Positions 8,288 to 16,489 of a DNA stretch of 64,000 nt are shown piece after piece. The position numbers and the translations under genes are program-made. Position 1 is the stretch's first letter; the number at the start of each line of letters is the position of its first letter. The stretch spans positions 124,001 to 188,000 of the forward strand of contig JADFAE010000010.1 of NCBI GenBank assembly GCA_015665415.1. Direction: 5' to 3'. The notes under the pieces are model-generated. The model was not told the DNA's origin and searched no databases. It was given only the letters and a program-made list of their open reading frames with translations. Origin of the DNA: Roseobacter sp. GTDB lineage: Bacteria > Pseudomonadota > Alphaproteobacteria > Rhodobacterales > Rhodobacteraceae.

Positions 8288-10087
8288 TTATTCCGCTGCC
8301 AGCCCATCGGTGAACTGCAGCCGTGCCAAACGGGCATAGAGCCCCCCTTCGGCGACCAGCGCATCGTGGGTGCCAGTGGCAACCACCCGCCCCTCTTCCA
8401 TCACCACAATGCGATCGGCCTTTTTCACCGTCGCCAGACGATGTGCCACAATCAAGGTGGTGCGGCTCTGGCTCAGCTCATCCACGGCGGCCTGTACCAA
8501 ACGCTCGCTTTCGGCATCCAGCGCGGAGGTCGCCTCATCCAGCAGCAACACCGGCGCATCCCGCAGGATCGCACGGGCGATGGCGATGCGTTGTTTCTGT
8601 CCCCCCGACAGCATTACACCGCGCTCGCCTACAAAACTGTCATAGCCTTCGGGCAGCGCCGAGATGAAATCATGAGCGGCGGCCGCAGCGGCGGCGGCCT
8701 CAACCTCTGCATCCGTGGCTTCCGGACGGCCAAAGCGGATATTGTCCCGCGCCGAGGCGGCAAAGATCACCGGATCCTGCGGCACCATGGCAATATGCTT
8801 GCGAAAATCATCGCGCTGCAGATCCGGCAGCGGCACGCCATCCAGCAAAACAGCGCCTTTGTCAGGGTCGTAAAACCGCTGGATCATTTGAATGATCGTG
8901 GTTTTCCCCGCCCCCGAAGGGCCGACAAAGGCCACGGTTTCACCAGGCTTCACCCTCAAAGAGACCGCATCCAGGGCCTGGACGCCCGGGCGCGCCGGAT
9001 AGGCAAAGGAGACCTCATCAAATGAAATCTCGCCCCGGACCGGGCTGGGCAGATCCTTGGCCAGTTTGGGATCTTTGACCGTATCAGTGGCATTCAGCAG
9101 CTCAATCAACCGCTCGGTGGCTCCGGCGGCGCGCTGCAACTCGCTCCAGATTTCGGAAAGGGCCGCAACGGATCCCGCCACCAGCACCGCATAGATCACG
9201 AATTGGACCAGCGTGCCCTCGCTCATCCGGCCCGCCCGCACGTCATTCGCGCCCATCCAAAGCACCCCAACAATGCCAGAGAAAACCAGGAAAATGACGA
9301 TGACCGTCAAAAAGGCCCGGGTCTTGATCCGCTTGATCGAGACATCAAAGGCGGTCTCTGTCATTTCTGCGAATTGGCCCCGACTGGCGACCTCATGGGT
9401 AAAGGCCTGCACTGTCTGCACCGCACCCAGGGCTTCGCCCGCATTCCCGGAGGAGGCTGCGATCCAGTCCTGGTTTTCACGGCTGATACTGCGCAAGCGC
9501 CGCCCCAAGACCAGGATCGGCACGATGACAGCAGGCACAATCAACAGCACCAGGCCGGTCAGCTTGGCTGATGTCAGCAACATCAGCACCATGCCGCCCA
9601 GAAAAATCAGCATGTTGCGCAGAGCGATGGAAACCGAGGATCCCAGGACTGATTGAATCAGAGTAGTATCGGTGGTGATCCGGCTCAGCACCTCGCCGGT
9701 CATGATCTTTTCAAAAAACGCCGGGCTCATGCCGATCACACGGTCAAAAACCGCCTTGCGGATATCCGCGACAACCCGCTCACCCAATCGGGTAACCAGC
9801 GCATAGCGCAGCCCCGTACCTGCCGCCAGCAATGCCGCAATGATCAGAGCAGCCACAAAATACTGGTTGAGAAGCGCGTTTTCCGAGATCCGGAAATTGT
9901 CGACCACCCGGCGCACGGCCAATGGCAGGGTCAGCGACAGGCCCGCCGTCAGCACCAGGGCGCAGGTCGCCGCAAACATCAACAGCCGATAGGGGCGCAT
10001 AAACGGCCAGAGGGCTCCAAGAACGCCAATTTCACGAGAGCTCTCACGCTCATCTTGCGTTGTCGGAGTTGCTTGATTTCGCGCCAT
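8288..10087 (-). CDS. ABC half-transporter, MsbA/LmrA-like exporter (TMD-NBD)
   Basis: A 599-residue protein with six membrane segments in the first 320 residues followed by an ATPase domain with Walker A GPSGAGKTT, signature LSGGQKQR and Walker B VLLLDEATSALD. This is the arrangement of homodimeric lipid or drug exporters. The ATG at 10087 is chosen because AAAGGA sits six bases upstream; a TTG at 10105 in the same frame would put that ribosome site inside the gene. A polyalanine run (EAAAAAAAAHDF) in the ATPase domain is unusual but in frame. Substrate unknown. Confidence 0.88.
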   Translation of the reverse strand: MARNQATPTTQDERESSREIGVLGALWPFMRPYRLLMFAATCALVLTAGLSLTLPLAVRRVVDNFRISENALLNQYFVAALIIAALLAAGTGLRYALVTRLGERVVADIRKAVFDRVIGMSPAFFEKIMTGEVLSRITTDTTLIQSVLGSSVSIALRNMLIFLGGMVLMLLTSAKLTGLVLLIVPAVIVPILVLGRRLRSISRENQDWIAASSGNAGEALGAVQTVQAFTHEVASRGQFAEMTETAFDVSIKRIKTRAFLTVIVIFLVFSGIVGVLWMGANDVRAGRMSEGTLVQFVIYAVLVAGSVAALSEIWSELQRAAGATERLIELLNATDTVKDPKLAKDLPSPVRGEISFDEVSFAYPARPGVQALDAVSLRVKPGETVAFVGPSGAGKTTIIQMIQRFYDPDKGAVLLDGVPLPDLQRDDFRKHIAMVPQDPVIFAASARDNIRFGRPEATDAEVEAAAAAAAAHDFISALPEGYDSFVGERGVMLSGGQKQRIAIARAILRDAPVLLLDEATSALDAESERLVQAAVDELSQSRTTLIVAHRLATVKKADRIVVMEEGRVVATGTHDALVAEGGLYARLARLQFTDGLAAE

Positions 10088-10281
10088 GCCGGATCCTTTG
10101 GACAATTCCCCAATCGGACATTCCAGCCCTTGAGATTAAAAGCTAAATGGCCCCACCGGCCCCTTAGGTCAAGCGCCTCGCCCCATTCCAGCTGTGTCAA
10201 ATGGCCCAATCAATGCCAGGAAAAGCCATCTGCCTGCAATTTTTATCAAATGAGGCAGATCCTGGGGCGGACCACTCGAAA

Positions 10282-11121
10282 TCAAAGAGCCAGCGCACCA
10301 ATGCCGGCAAAGGCCAGCACACAACCGACCCATTGCAGCCCAGTCATCCGCTCGCGCAGGATAGCCCAGGCCAAAACGACTGTGAGCATACCAAAGATCG
10401 AAGAGGACACGGCTGCGTATTCCGCATTTGGCAACCCACCGGCGTCCAGAACATTCTGCAAGGCAACGCCATCCAGCACGCCCATCACCACCAAAAGTGG
10501 CAGGGCACGCTTTCCCGGCCAAAACACCTGTCGGGACACCAATATCAGAAGCAACAAGCCAACAAGCGCGGTCAAGCGTGTCACCAGGTTTGCCTGCGCC
10601 GCTCCAAACTCTGCCGCGTGTTGTCCCAAAGCAAAGGTCGAAGCAAAACCGGCGGCACCGAGCAGAGACAAGGCAACAGTGACCTTCCAGGCACCAGCCT
10701 TGCCAACCTCTTGTTTGCGACCTGACGCAGCTCCGACACCCAAAACAATTGCGACAACAGCCAGCCATTGCCAGGCTGAGATCTCAGTCCCGCGCCAGAT
10801 CGCAAAGCCCACCGATAACACCGGGTAACTCGCGACAAGCGGCGCAACCAGCGCAACAGGCCCCCGGCGAAACGCCGCATAAAGCGCCAGATCCGCCACA
10901 AGGAAACAGCCGCCAGCCGCGACAGCATAGCCCAAGGCCCTGGTGGGTAGGGCCAACGCGGCTCCGGACAGGCCAATTCCAGCGCATTGGAACAGAGTTC
11001 CCACGGCCAGAACAACCATCAACGACCCCAATAGCGGCACGGAGTCTTTGAGATAGCGCACAGAAAAATCATGCACCCCCCAGCATAGCGCCGCGATCAG
11101 CCCCAGCCCCAGCGCGCTCAA
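10282..11121 (-). CDS. DMT-superfamily (EamA) transporter
   Basis: A 279-residue, almost wholly hydrophobic protein with ten predicted membrane segments in two repeated halves, each beginning with a GxxxW/GxxF segment, as in EamA drug/metabolite transporters. The C-terminal half ends with ILRERMTGLQWVGCVLAFAGI, the signature turn of these proteins (E/R-rich loop, then the last helix). Likely an inner-membrane exporter of metabolites. It is on the same strand as the ABC exporter but 160 bases separate them. Confidence 0.85.
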   Translation of the reverse strand: MSALGLGLIAALCWGVHDFSVRYLKDSVPLLGSLMVVLAVGTLFQCAGIGLSGAALALPTRALGYAVAAGGCFLVADLALYAAFRRGPVALVAPLVASYPVLSVGFAIWRGTEISAWQWLAVVAIVLGVGAASGRKQEVGKAGAWKVTVALSLLGAAGFASTFALGQHAAEFGAAQANLVTRLTALVGLLLLILVSRQVFWPGKRALPLLVVMGVLDGVALQNVLDAGGLPNAEYAAVSSSIFGMLTVVLAWAILRERMTGLQWVGCVLAFAGIGALAL

Positions 11122-11254
11122 AGGAAATAGTCCTTGAGAGTATCTGTTGTCGTCATTGCAACCTCATCGACCTTGCGAAAGCAAAAGATTTCACACTACT
11201 GTTGTTAAACAAATATTCCCACCAAGCAATATGCCATCTAAACAGGAGCCCGCC

Positions 11255-11677
11255 ATGACCACCTCTCCGACCAGCCCTCTGGATCAAATCGGTGGCGAGG
11301 CAGCGCTGCGGCAGGTGGTCGAGCGGTTCTATGATCTGATGGAAACCGATCCCGCAGCGCAGTCGCTACACCGGCTGCATTTTCGCGGCCACGGGGTGGA
11401 TCATACGCGACAGGCGCAATTTGAATTCCTCTGTGGGTTTCTGGGTGGGCGTGCTTACTACAAGGAGCGCTTTGGCCACATGAACCTGAGCGACATTCAC
11501 GCGCATATTCCCATTCGCTCAGCTGATGCAGAGCTTTGGTTGACCCTATTTGACACCGCCCTCGCAGACTGCAGCCTGTCCGGGCCAACCGTGGACAAAT
11601 GGCGGACCGCCCTGCGCCGGGCCGCGCTGTCTTTGGTCAATGAGGTTCCAGATTGGCGCTTGGACCATCCGACATAG
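11255..11677 (+). CDS. Truncated haemoglobin-like protein (group II type)
   Basis: A 140-residue globin. The N-terminal IGGEAALRQVVERFYDLME stretch is the helix-B signature of truncated haemoglobins, with Phe-Tyr at the B9-B10 positions, and HIPIRSADAELWLTLFDTAL contains the G-helix Trp typical of group II proteins; His in MNLSDIHAHI is the probable proximal haem ligand region. Such proteins bind O2 or NO. ATG at 11255 is preferred because AGGAG lies seven bases before it; two in-frame ATGs at 11147 and 11231 lack a site. Convergent with gmaS. Confidence 0.82.
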   Translation: MTTSPTSPLDQIGGEAALRQVVERFYDLMETDPAAQSLHRLHFRGHGVDHTRQAQFEFLCGFLGGRAYYKERFGHMNLSDIHAHIPIRSADAELWLTLFDTALADCSLSGPTVDKWRTALRRAALSLVNEVPDWRLDHPT

Positions 11678-11692
11678 GTGTCGCAACACGTC

Positions 11693-11724
11693 AAAAAATG
11701 CCCCGACCACAACGGGCCGGAGCA
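11693..11724 (-). terminator. Terminator-like hairpin between globin gene and gmaS
   Basis: An imperfect stem from 11698 to 11724 (ATGC-CCCG pairing with CGG-GCAT) is followed, on the minus strand, by six T residues. It lies 24 bases after the gmaS stop and probably ends the gmaS transcript; the plus-strand globin gene stops just before it. Confidence 0.55.
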
Positions 11725-11747
11725 TCCAGTGGGAGATCTGTGCCGGA

Positions 11748-13076
11748 TCAGATATCCAGGGTGTTGTCGCGTTCCCAATTGCTGAAGTGGCTTACAAAGG
11801 AATTCCATTCCTGGTGCTTCATCTTCAGATAGGCGTTGGAGAACTCTTCGCCCATCATCGCCTTCAGCTCGCTGTCCTGATCGTATTGACGCAGCGCATC
11901 CAACATATTCAGCGGCAGCTTGGGCGCATCGGTGATCGACTGGCCTTCGGCATACATATCGATGTCATGACGCTGGCCAGGGTCCGCCTTGGAGCGGATC
12001 CCCGACAGACCGGCGGCAATGATCACCGCTTGCAACAGGTAGGGGTTGGTCGCTCCATCCGGCAGACGCAGCTCAAACCGGCCAGGCCCCGGAACACGCA
12101 CCATATGGGTGCGGTTGTTGCCGGTCCAGGTCACCGTGTTGGGGGCCCAGGTTGCCCCGGAAATAGTGCGGGGTGCGTTGATCCGCTTATAGCTGTTCAC
12201 CGTTGGGTTGGTGATCGCGGCCAGCGCACTGGCATGTTTCATGATGCCGCCCAGGAAGTGTTTGCCGCGCTCACCCAGCCCGACTTCGCCGGTCTGCCCC
12301 TCGCCGTCCCCGGCAAAGACATTGACCCGCGAATCCGTACCCGGCGCGTCCCAAACCGAGATATGCGCATGACAGCCATTGCCGGTCAGACCTTCAATGG
12401 GTTTGGGCATAAAGGTCGCACGGAAGCCGTGTTTTTCGGCCACGGATTTAGTCATGAACTTAAAGAAGGAGTGCTTGTCGGCGGTGCGCAGGGCATCGTC
12501 GAATTCCCAGTTCATCTCAAACTGGCCATTGGCGTCTTCATGATCGTTCTGATACGGGCCCCAGCCCAGATCCAGCATGTAATCGCAGATCTCACGCACC
12601 ACCTCGTAGCGTCGCATCACCGCCTGCTGATCATAGCAGGGTTTGACCGCGGTATCGAAGGGATCGCTGATCTCGGTACCCTCAGGGGTCAGCAAAAAGA
12701 ACTCGGCCTCGATGCCGGTCTTCACATGCATCCCCTCGGCTGCGGCCTCATCGATCAGGCGGCGCAACACATTGCGCGGGGCCTGGGCGACGTCCTCGCC
12801 TTCCATCACGCAGTTGCCGGCCACCCAGGCCACTTCAGGCTTCCACGGCAGTTGGATCACCGAGGAAGGGTCCGGCACCGCCAGCATATCGGGGTGCGCC
12901 GGGGTCATGTCCAGCCAGGTGGCAAAACCGGCAAAGCCTGCGCCATCTTCCTGCATGTCGGCGATCGCCTGTGCCGGCACCAGCTTGGCTCTTTGTCCGC
13001 CGAATAGATCGGTGAACGATATCATGAAATATTTGACGCCTTTTTCTTTGGCGAAAGCAGCCAGATCTATCGTCAT
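11748..13076 (-). CDS. gmaS: Gamma-glutamylmethylamide synthetase (type III glutamine-synthetase-like)
   Basis: A 442-residue glutamine-synthetase-family ligase. Family signatures seen are the beta-grasp N-terminus, GIEAEFFLL (glutamate/metal site), NDHEDANGQFEMN and NGCHAHISVWD (metal-binding His), and the ATP loop near NRTHMVRVP. GmaS condenses methylamine with glutamate using ATP. The choice over ordinary glutamine synthetase rests on length (about 440 versus 470) and on its position after the three N-methylglutamate synthase subunits, the canonical methylamine pathway order in marine Roseobacters. A strong hairpin with T-tract precedes it, so part of its transcription may start separately. 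Confidence 0.85.
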   Translation of the reverse strand: MTIDLAAFAKEKGVKYFMISFTDLFGGQRAKLVPAQAIADMQEDGAGFAGFATWLDMTPAHPDMLAVPDPSSVIQLPWKPEVAWVAGNCVMEGEDVAQAPRNVLRRLIDEAAAEGMHVKTGIEAEFFLLTPEGTEISDPFDTAVKPCYDQQAVMRRYEVVREICDYMLDLGWGPYQNDHEDANGQFEMNWEFDDALRTADKHSFFKFMTKSVAEKHGFRATFMPKPIEGLTGNGCHAHISVWDAPGTDSRVNVFAGDGEGQTGEVGLGERGKHFLGGIMKHASALAAITNPTVNSYKRINAPRTISGATWAPNTVTWTGNNRTHMVRVPGPGRFELRLPDGATNPYLLQAVIIAAGLSGIRSKADPGQRHDIDMYAEGQSITDAPKLPLNMLDALRQYDQDSELKAMMGEEFSNAYLKMKHQEWNSFVSHFSNWERDNTLDI

Positions 13077-13107
13077 GGTCTGATTTCCCTTCCCTGTTAT
13101 CTTGTTT

Positions 13108-13145
13108 TCAAAAAGAAAAGGCGCAGCCGGTTGAATGCTGCGCCT
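13108..13145 (-). terminator. Intrinsic terminator between mgsC and gmaS
   Basis: AGGCGCAGC (13119-13127) pairs perfectly with GCTGCGCCT (13137-13145), nine base pairs around a nine-base loop. On the minus strand it is followed by a T-rich tract (13118 down to 13108). It lies 14 bases after the mgsC stop, inside what is otherwise one gene string, so it should partially separate gmaS from the upstream genes. Confidence 0.8.
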
Positions 13146-13158
13146 GTCACTATCTCAC

Positions 13159-14496
13159 TCAGAAGCCACCCTTTCCGGGGTACCATTCGGTTCCTGCCAG
13201 GGGGACCTGCGCCATGGCAGCGGCTTCCATTGTCAGCGCACAAAGATCCTCAGGTTCGAGGTTGTGCAGATGATTGTGACCACAGGCCCGCGCGATGGTC
13301 TGGGCCTCCAGGGTCATAACACTCAGATAGTTGCGCAGGCGGCGTCCTGCCTCAACCGGGTCAAGCCGCGCCGCCAGTTCCGGATCCTGGGTGGTGATGC
13401 CCGCCGGGTCCAGCCCTTCGTGCCAATCATCATAGGCGCCGGTTGTGGTGCCCAGTTTCTGATACTCGGCCTCCCACTTGGGATCATTGTCGCCAATCGC
13501 AATCATCGCTGCAGTGCCAATCGAGACCGCATCTGCGCCAAGCGCCATGGCTTTGGCCACATCTGCGCCTGTGCGGATACCGCCAGAGATCACCAGTTGA
13601 ACCTTGCGGTGCATACCCAAATCTTGCAGCGCCTTTACGGCGGGTCGAATGCAGGCAAGCGTGGGCTGGCCCACATGTTCGATGAACACATCCTGCGTTG
13701 CAGCGGTGCCGCCCTGCATCCCATCCAGAACCACAACGTCAGCTCCGGCCTTGATCGCCAGCGTGGTGTCAAAATAGGGCCGCGCCCCGGCGATTTTCAC
13801 ATAGATCGGCACACGCCCATTGGTGATCTCGCGCAGCTCCAGGATCTTGATTTCCAGATCATCCGGGCCGGTCCAATCCGGATGACGGCAAGAGGAGCGC
13901 TGATCGATGCCCTTGGGCAGGGTGCGCATTTCCGCCACCCGATCAGAGATTTTCTGGCCCAGCAGCATGCCGCCGCCGCCAGGTTTCGCCCCTTGGCCCA
14001 CCACGATCTCAATCGCGTCTGCCTTGCGTAAATCATTGGGATTCATGCCATAACGCGAGGGCAGATACTGATAGACTAGCTGTTTGGAATGGCCGCGCTC
14101 TTCCTGCGTCATGCCGCCATCACCTGTCGTGGTCGAGGTGCCTGCAAGCGAGGCCCCACGTCCCAGCGCCTCTTTGGCCGGGCCGGACAGGGCCCCAAAA
14201 CTCATGCCGGCGATCGTGATCGGGATGTCGAGCTTGATCGGATTCTTGGCAAAACGGGTGCCCAGCAACACGCTGGTGTCGCATTTCTCGCGGTAGCCTT
14301 CGAGCGGGTAACGCGAGACCGAGGCACCGAGGAACAGAAGGTCGTCAAAATGCGGCACCTTGCGTTTGGCACCGCCGCCGCGAATATCATAGATCCCAGT
14401 CGCCGCAGCCCGGCGGATCTCTGCGTTGATCTCGTTGGTGAATGTCGCCGACTGGATCGGCATCGTGCGAGGAATGTTGTGAGTATCGTCTTTCAT
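13159..14496 (-). CDS. mgsC: N-methylglutamate synthase subunit C (FMN-binding glutamate-synthase-like)
   Basis: A 445-residue protein matching the central FMN/synthase domain of glutamate synthase large subunit: ITIAGMSFGALS, TTTGDGGM, VGQGAKPGGGGML, then the FMN phosphate loop VISGGIRTGADVAKAMALGAD and a Cys region. It should transfer the methylamino group from gamma-glutamylmethylamide to 2-oxoglutarate, making N-methylglutamate. ATG at 14496 is used because GAGG lies eight bases upstream; an ATG six bases earlier would be too close. Starts ten bases after mgsB. Confidence 0.85.
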   Translation of the reverse strand: MKDDTHNIPRTMPIQSATFTNEINAEIRRAAATGIYDIRGGGAKRKVPHFDDLLFLGASVSRYPLEGYREKCDTSVLLGTRFAKNPIKLDIPITIAGMSFGALSGPAKEALGRGASLAGTSTTTGDGGMTQEERGHSKQLVYQYLPSRYGMNPNDLRKADAIEIVVGQGAKPGGGGMLLGQKISDRVAEMRTLPKGIDQRSSCRHPDWTGPDDLEIKILELREITNGRVPIYVKIAGARPYFDTTLAIKAGADVVVLDGMQGGTAATQDVFIEHVGQPTLACIRPAVKALQDLGMHRKVQLVISGGIRTGADVAKAMALGADAVSIGTAAMIAIGDNDPKWEAEYQKLGTTTGAYDDWHEGLDPAGITTQDPELAARLDPVEAGRRLRNYLSVMTLEAQTIARACGHNHLHNLEPEDLCALTMEAAAMAQVPLAGTEWYPGKGGF

Positions 14497-14506
14497 GTCC
14501 ATCCCC

Positions 14507-15184
14507 TCAGTAGGCGTTGTCGATGTTGAAATTATAAAGCCCACGGGCCGAACCGTAGCGTTTGAACTCTTCCGGTTTGGCGTCACAGCCGCCGCGGATC
14601 AGCAGTTCTGACAAGAGCTCGATGTGTTCGGGGCGCATTTCCTTTTCAACGCAATCCGCGCCTAAAGATTTGACCGAGCCGCGAACAAACAGCCGCGCTT
14701 CATACAAGGAATCCCCCAGTGCGTCGCCGGCATCACCGCAGACCACCAGATTGCCGGACTGCGCCATAAAAGCGGACATATGGCCGATGTTGCCATGCAC
14801 GATGATGTCGATCCCTTTCATCGAGATACCGCAGCGTGACGAGGCATTGCCCTTGATCACCAGGGTACCGCCATGACCTGTGGCCCCGGCATATTGCGAG
14901 GCATCCCCCTCAACAATCACCATGCCGCTCATCATGTTTTCCGCGGCACCGGGGCCGACGGATCCATGCACATGCACGGTTGCCTGCTGGTTCATCCCGG
15001 CACAGTAATAGCCGGTTGAGCCTTTGACATTGACCTCAATCGGCGCGTCCAGCCCCACGGCAATCGCATGGCTGCCCTTTGGGTTCACAACCTCCCAATG
15101 GGTCTGGTTGGTGTTCTCAGCCTGCCCGTGCAGGGAAGAATTGAGGGCGCGCAAGCCTTCGGCTTCCAGATCAAATACCTGCAT
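14507..15184 (-). CDS. mgsB: N-methylglutamate synthase subunit B (GXGXG domain)
   Basis: A 225-residue protein consisting of the right-handed beta-helix GXGXG domain found at the C-terminus of glutamate synthase and in formylmethanofuran dehydrogenase C. Repeated turns such as GSTGYYCAGM, GSVGPGAAENMM and GNIGHMSAFMAQSGNLVVCGDAGDALGDS are visible. It is a structural subunit of the three-part synthase; overlaps nothing but is separated from mgsA by one base. Equivalent names glxC/gltB3-like are also used. Confidence 0.84.
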   Translation of the reverse strand: MQVFDLEAEGLRALNSSLHGQAENTNQTHWEVVNPKGSHAIAVGLDAPIEVNVKGSTGYYCAGMNQQATVHVHGSVGPGAAENMMSGMVIVEGDASQYAGATGHGGTLVIKGNASSRCGISMKGIDIIVHGNIGHMSAFMAQSGNLVVCGDAGDALGDSLYEARLFVRGSVKSLGADCVEKEMRPEHIELLSELLIRGGCDAKPEEFKRYGSARGLYNFNIDNAY

Positions 15185-15185
15185 C

Positions 15186-16115
15186 TCAGGCTGCCTTCTC
15201 GTGAGTGGTGGGAGCGCTATCGTGGCTCCAGAAATAAACCGTTGCGGGCTCTGGCTCCCAAACCCGGGCCTCTTCGATCCCCGGCAGGTTCACCAGAGCG
15301 CGGTATTCCGAGCCAAAGGCGACGTACTGATCGGTTTCCGCCATCACTGCCGGTTTGCAGGCAATCGGGTCACGGACCACGCCAAAGCCGTCCTTGGTGC
15401 CGACCACAAAGGTGAAGAAGCCGTCCAAATCATCCAGGCTGGCCTCAAGCGCCTGCCCCAGGCTGGCGCCTTCGCGCATTTTCCAGGTCAGATAGGCAGC
15501 CCCGACTTCGGTGTCATTCTCAGTCTGGATATGCACCCCTTCGCGGCGCAGCTTGCGGCGCAGCGAGTTGTGGTTCGACAAGGATCCATTGTGCACCAGA
15601 CACTGATCGGATCCAGTATTGAACGGATGCGCCCCCATGGTGGTCACCGCCGATTCCGTCGCCATCCGCGTGTGACCAATACCATGGGTGCCGGTCATGC
15701 TGCTGAGCGCAAAACGTTCCGCAACAGAGCGTGGCAGGCCAACTTCTTTATAAATCTCAAGGCTCTCGCCCTGGCTCATGACCCGCACTGTGGGGCGAAT
15801 CTCAGCCAGCACAGCCCGCGCTGCGTCCAGTTCAGCTGCGGGAACATCCAGCACCGCATGGGTGTCAACCACCGAGATGGCAACCGCGCCCTGCAAGGCC
15901 GCGCTCAGATCATTGGCCAGCGTCGCAAAATCGGCCTCAGGCGTTGCAGATTGAACTGTCAGCTTGACGGTTCCGTCCTCGCCCGAGCCATAGATCGCAA
16001 TACCGGCGCTGTCTGGCCCCCGGTCTGTCATGGTGATCAACATATCCGTCAGCATTGCGCCGAGCTGTGGCGCCAGTGACTGGTCTTTGAGGAATAGTCC
16101 GACAATTCCACACAT
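15186..16115 (-). CDS. mgsA: N-methylglutamate synthase subunit A (class II glutamine amidotransferase)
   Basis: A 309-residue Ntn-type amidotransferase. Choosing ATG at 16115 gives an N-terminus MCGIVGLF, with Cys2 exposed as the nucleophile after Met removal; longer in-frame versions would bury it. Other family marks are TDRGPDSAGIAIYG, GIGHTRMATES and VHNGSLSNHNSLR. In this pathway it probably releases methylamine from gamma-glutamylmethylamide for the synthase subunit. It is the first of the mgs genes and lies downstream of amt and a small membrane protein after a terminator. Confidence 0.85.
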   Translation of the reverse strand: MCGIVGLFLKDQSLAPQLGAMLTDMLITMTDRGPDSAGIAIYGSGEDGTVKLTVQSATPEADFATLANDLSAALQGAVAISVVDTHAVLDVPAAELDAARAVLAEIRPTVRVMSQGESLEIYKEVGLPRSVAERFALSSMTGTHGIGHTRMATESAVTTMGAHPFNTGSDQCLVHNGSLSNHNSLRRKLRREGVHIQTENDTEVGAAYLTWKMREGASLGQALEASLDDLDGFFTFVVGTKDGFGVVRDPIACKPAVMAETDQYVAFGSEYRALVNLPGIEEARVWEPEPATVYFWSHDSAPTTHEKAA

Positions 16116-16208
16116 GGAAATTGGCCCTCCGTCAGATTGTTTCGTTGAGTCGAGGCTAGCACCAACGCAAAGCCGTTTCAATAATTTTAGGAAAGTATTT
16201 TTCCCCAG

Positions 16209-16240
16209 AAGAAAGGCGCGACCACAGAGTAGCCGCGCCT
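16209..16240 (-). terminator. Terminator after the small membrane protein gene
   Basis: AGGCGCG (16214-16220) pairs with CGCGCCT (16234-16240). On the minus strand the stem is followed by TTTCTTC. It lies 21 bases after the stop at 16262 and separates the amt unit from mgsA, though read-through is likely given the shared function. Confidence 0.65.
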
Positions 16241-16261
16241 CGCAATTCTTAAGGATTGGCC

Positions 16262-16477
16262 TCAGTATCGCTCGAGCTGCGCATGGACCTTATCCGGATC
16301 ACCGGTGCGCTTGGCTTCTTCCAGATGCTTGCCTTCGCGCACAAACTGTATCCGGTGCCAGCCGATCCAGAAGGCAACCCCTAGCAGGGTCATCAGGACC
16401 TCAGACCCCTGGAAGGGATAGATTGCTCCAACCTCTGCCAGATCCACCGCCCAGCTCTCGTATCCAATTGTTGACAT
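16262..16477 (-). CDS. Small membrane protein downstream of amt, unknown function
   Basis: A 71-residue protein with one hydrophobic segment (about residues 27-40, EVLMTLLGVAFWIGWH) and a charged C-terminal tail rich in Lys, Glu and Arg. It begins 12 bases after the amt stop, so it is cotranscribed with the ammonium transporter. I do not recognise a named family; small single-pass proteins next to amt are plausible transporter partners, but that is inference from position. Confidence 0.72.
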   Translation of the reverse strand: MSTIGYESWAVDLAEVGAIYPFQGSEVLMTLLGVAFWIGWHRIQFVREGKHLEEAKRTGDPDKVHAQLERY

Positions 16478-16489
16478 CTTGCTGTCTCC

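Noticed and set aside
11748-13076. Ordinary glutamine synthetase
   Set aside because: Context with mgsABC, amt and dmm and its shorter length fit gamma-glutamylmethylamide synthetase better; it remains an inference.
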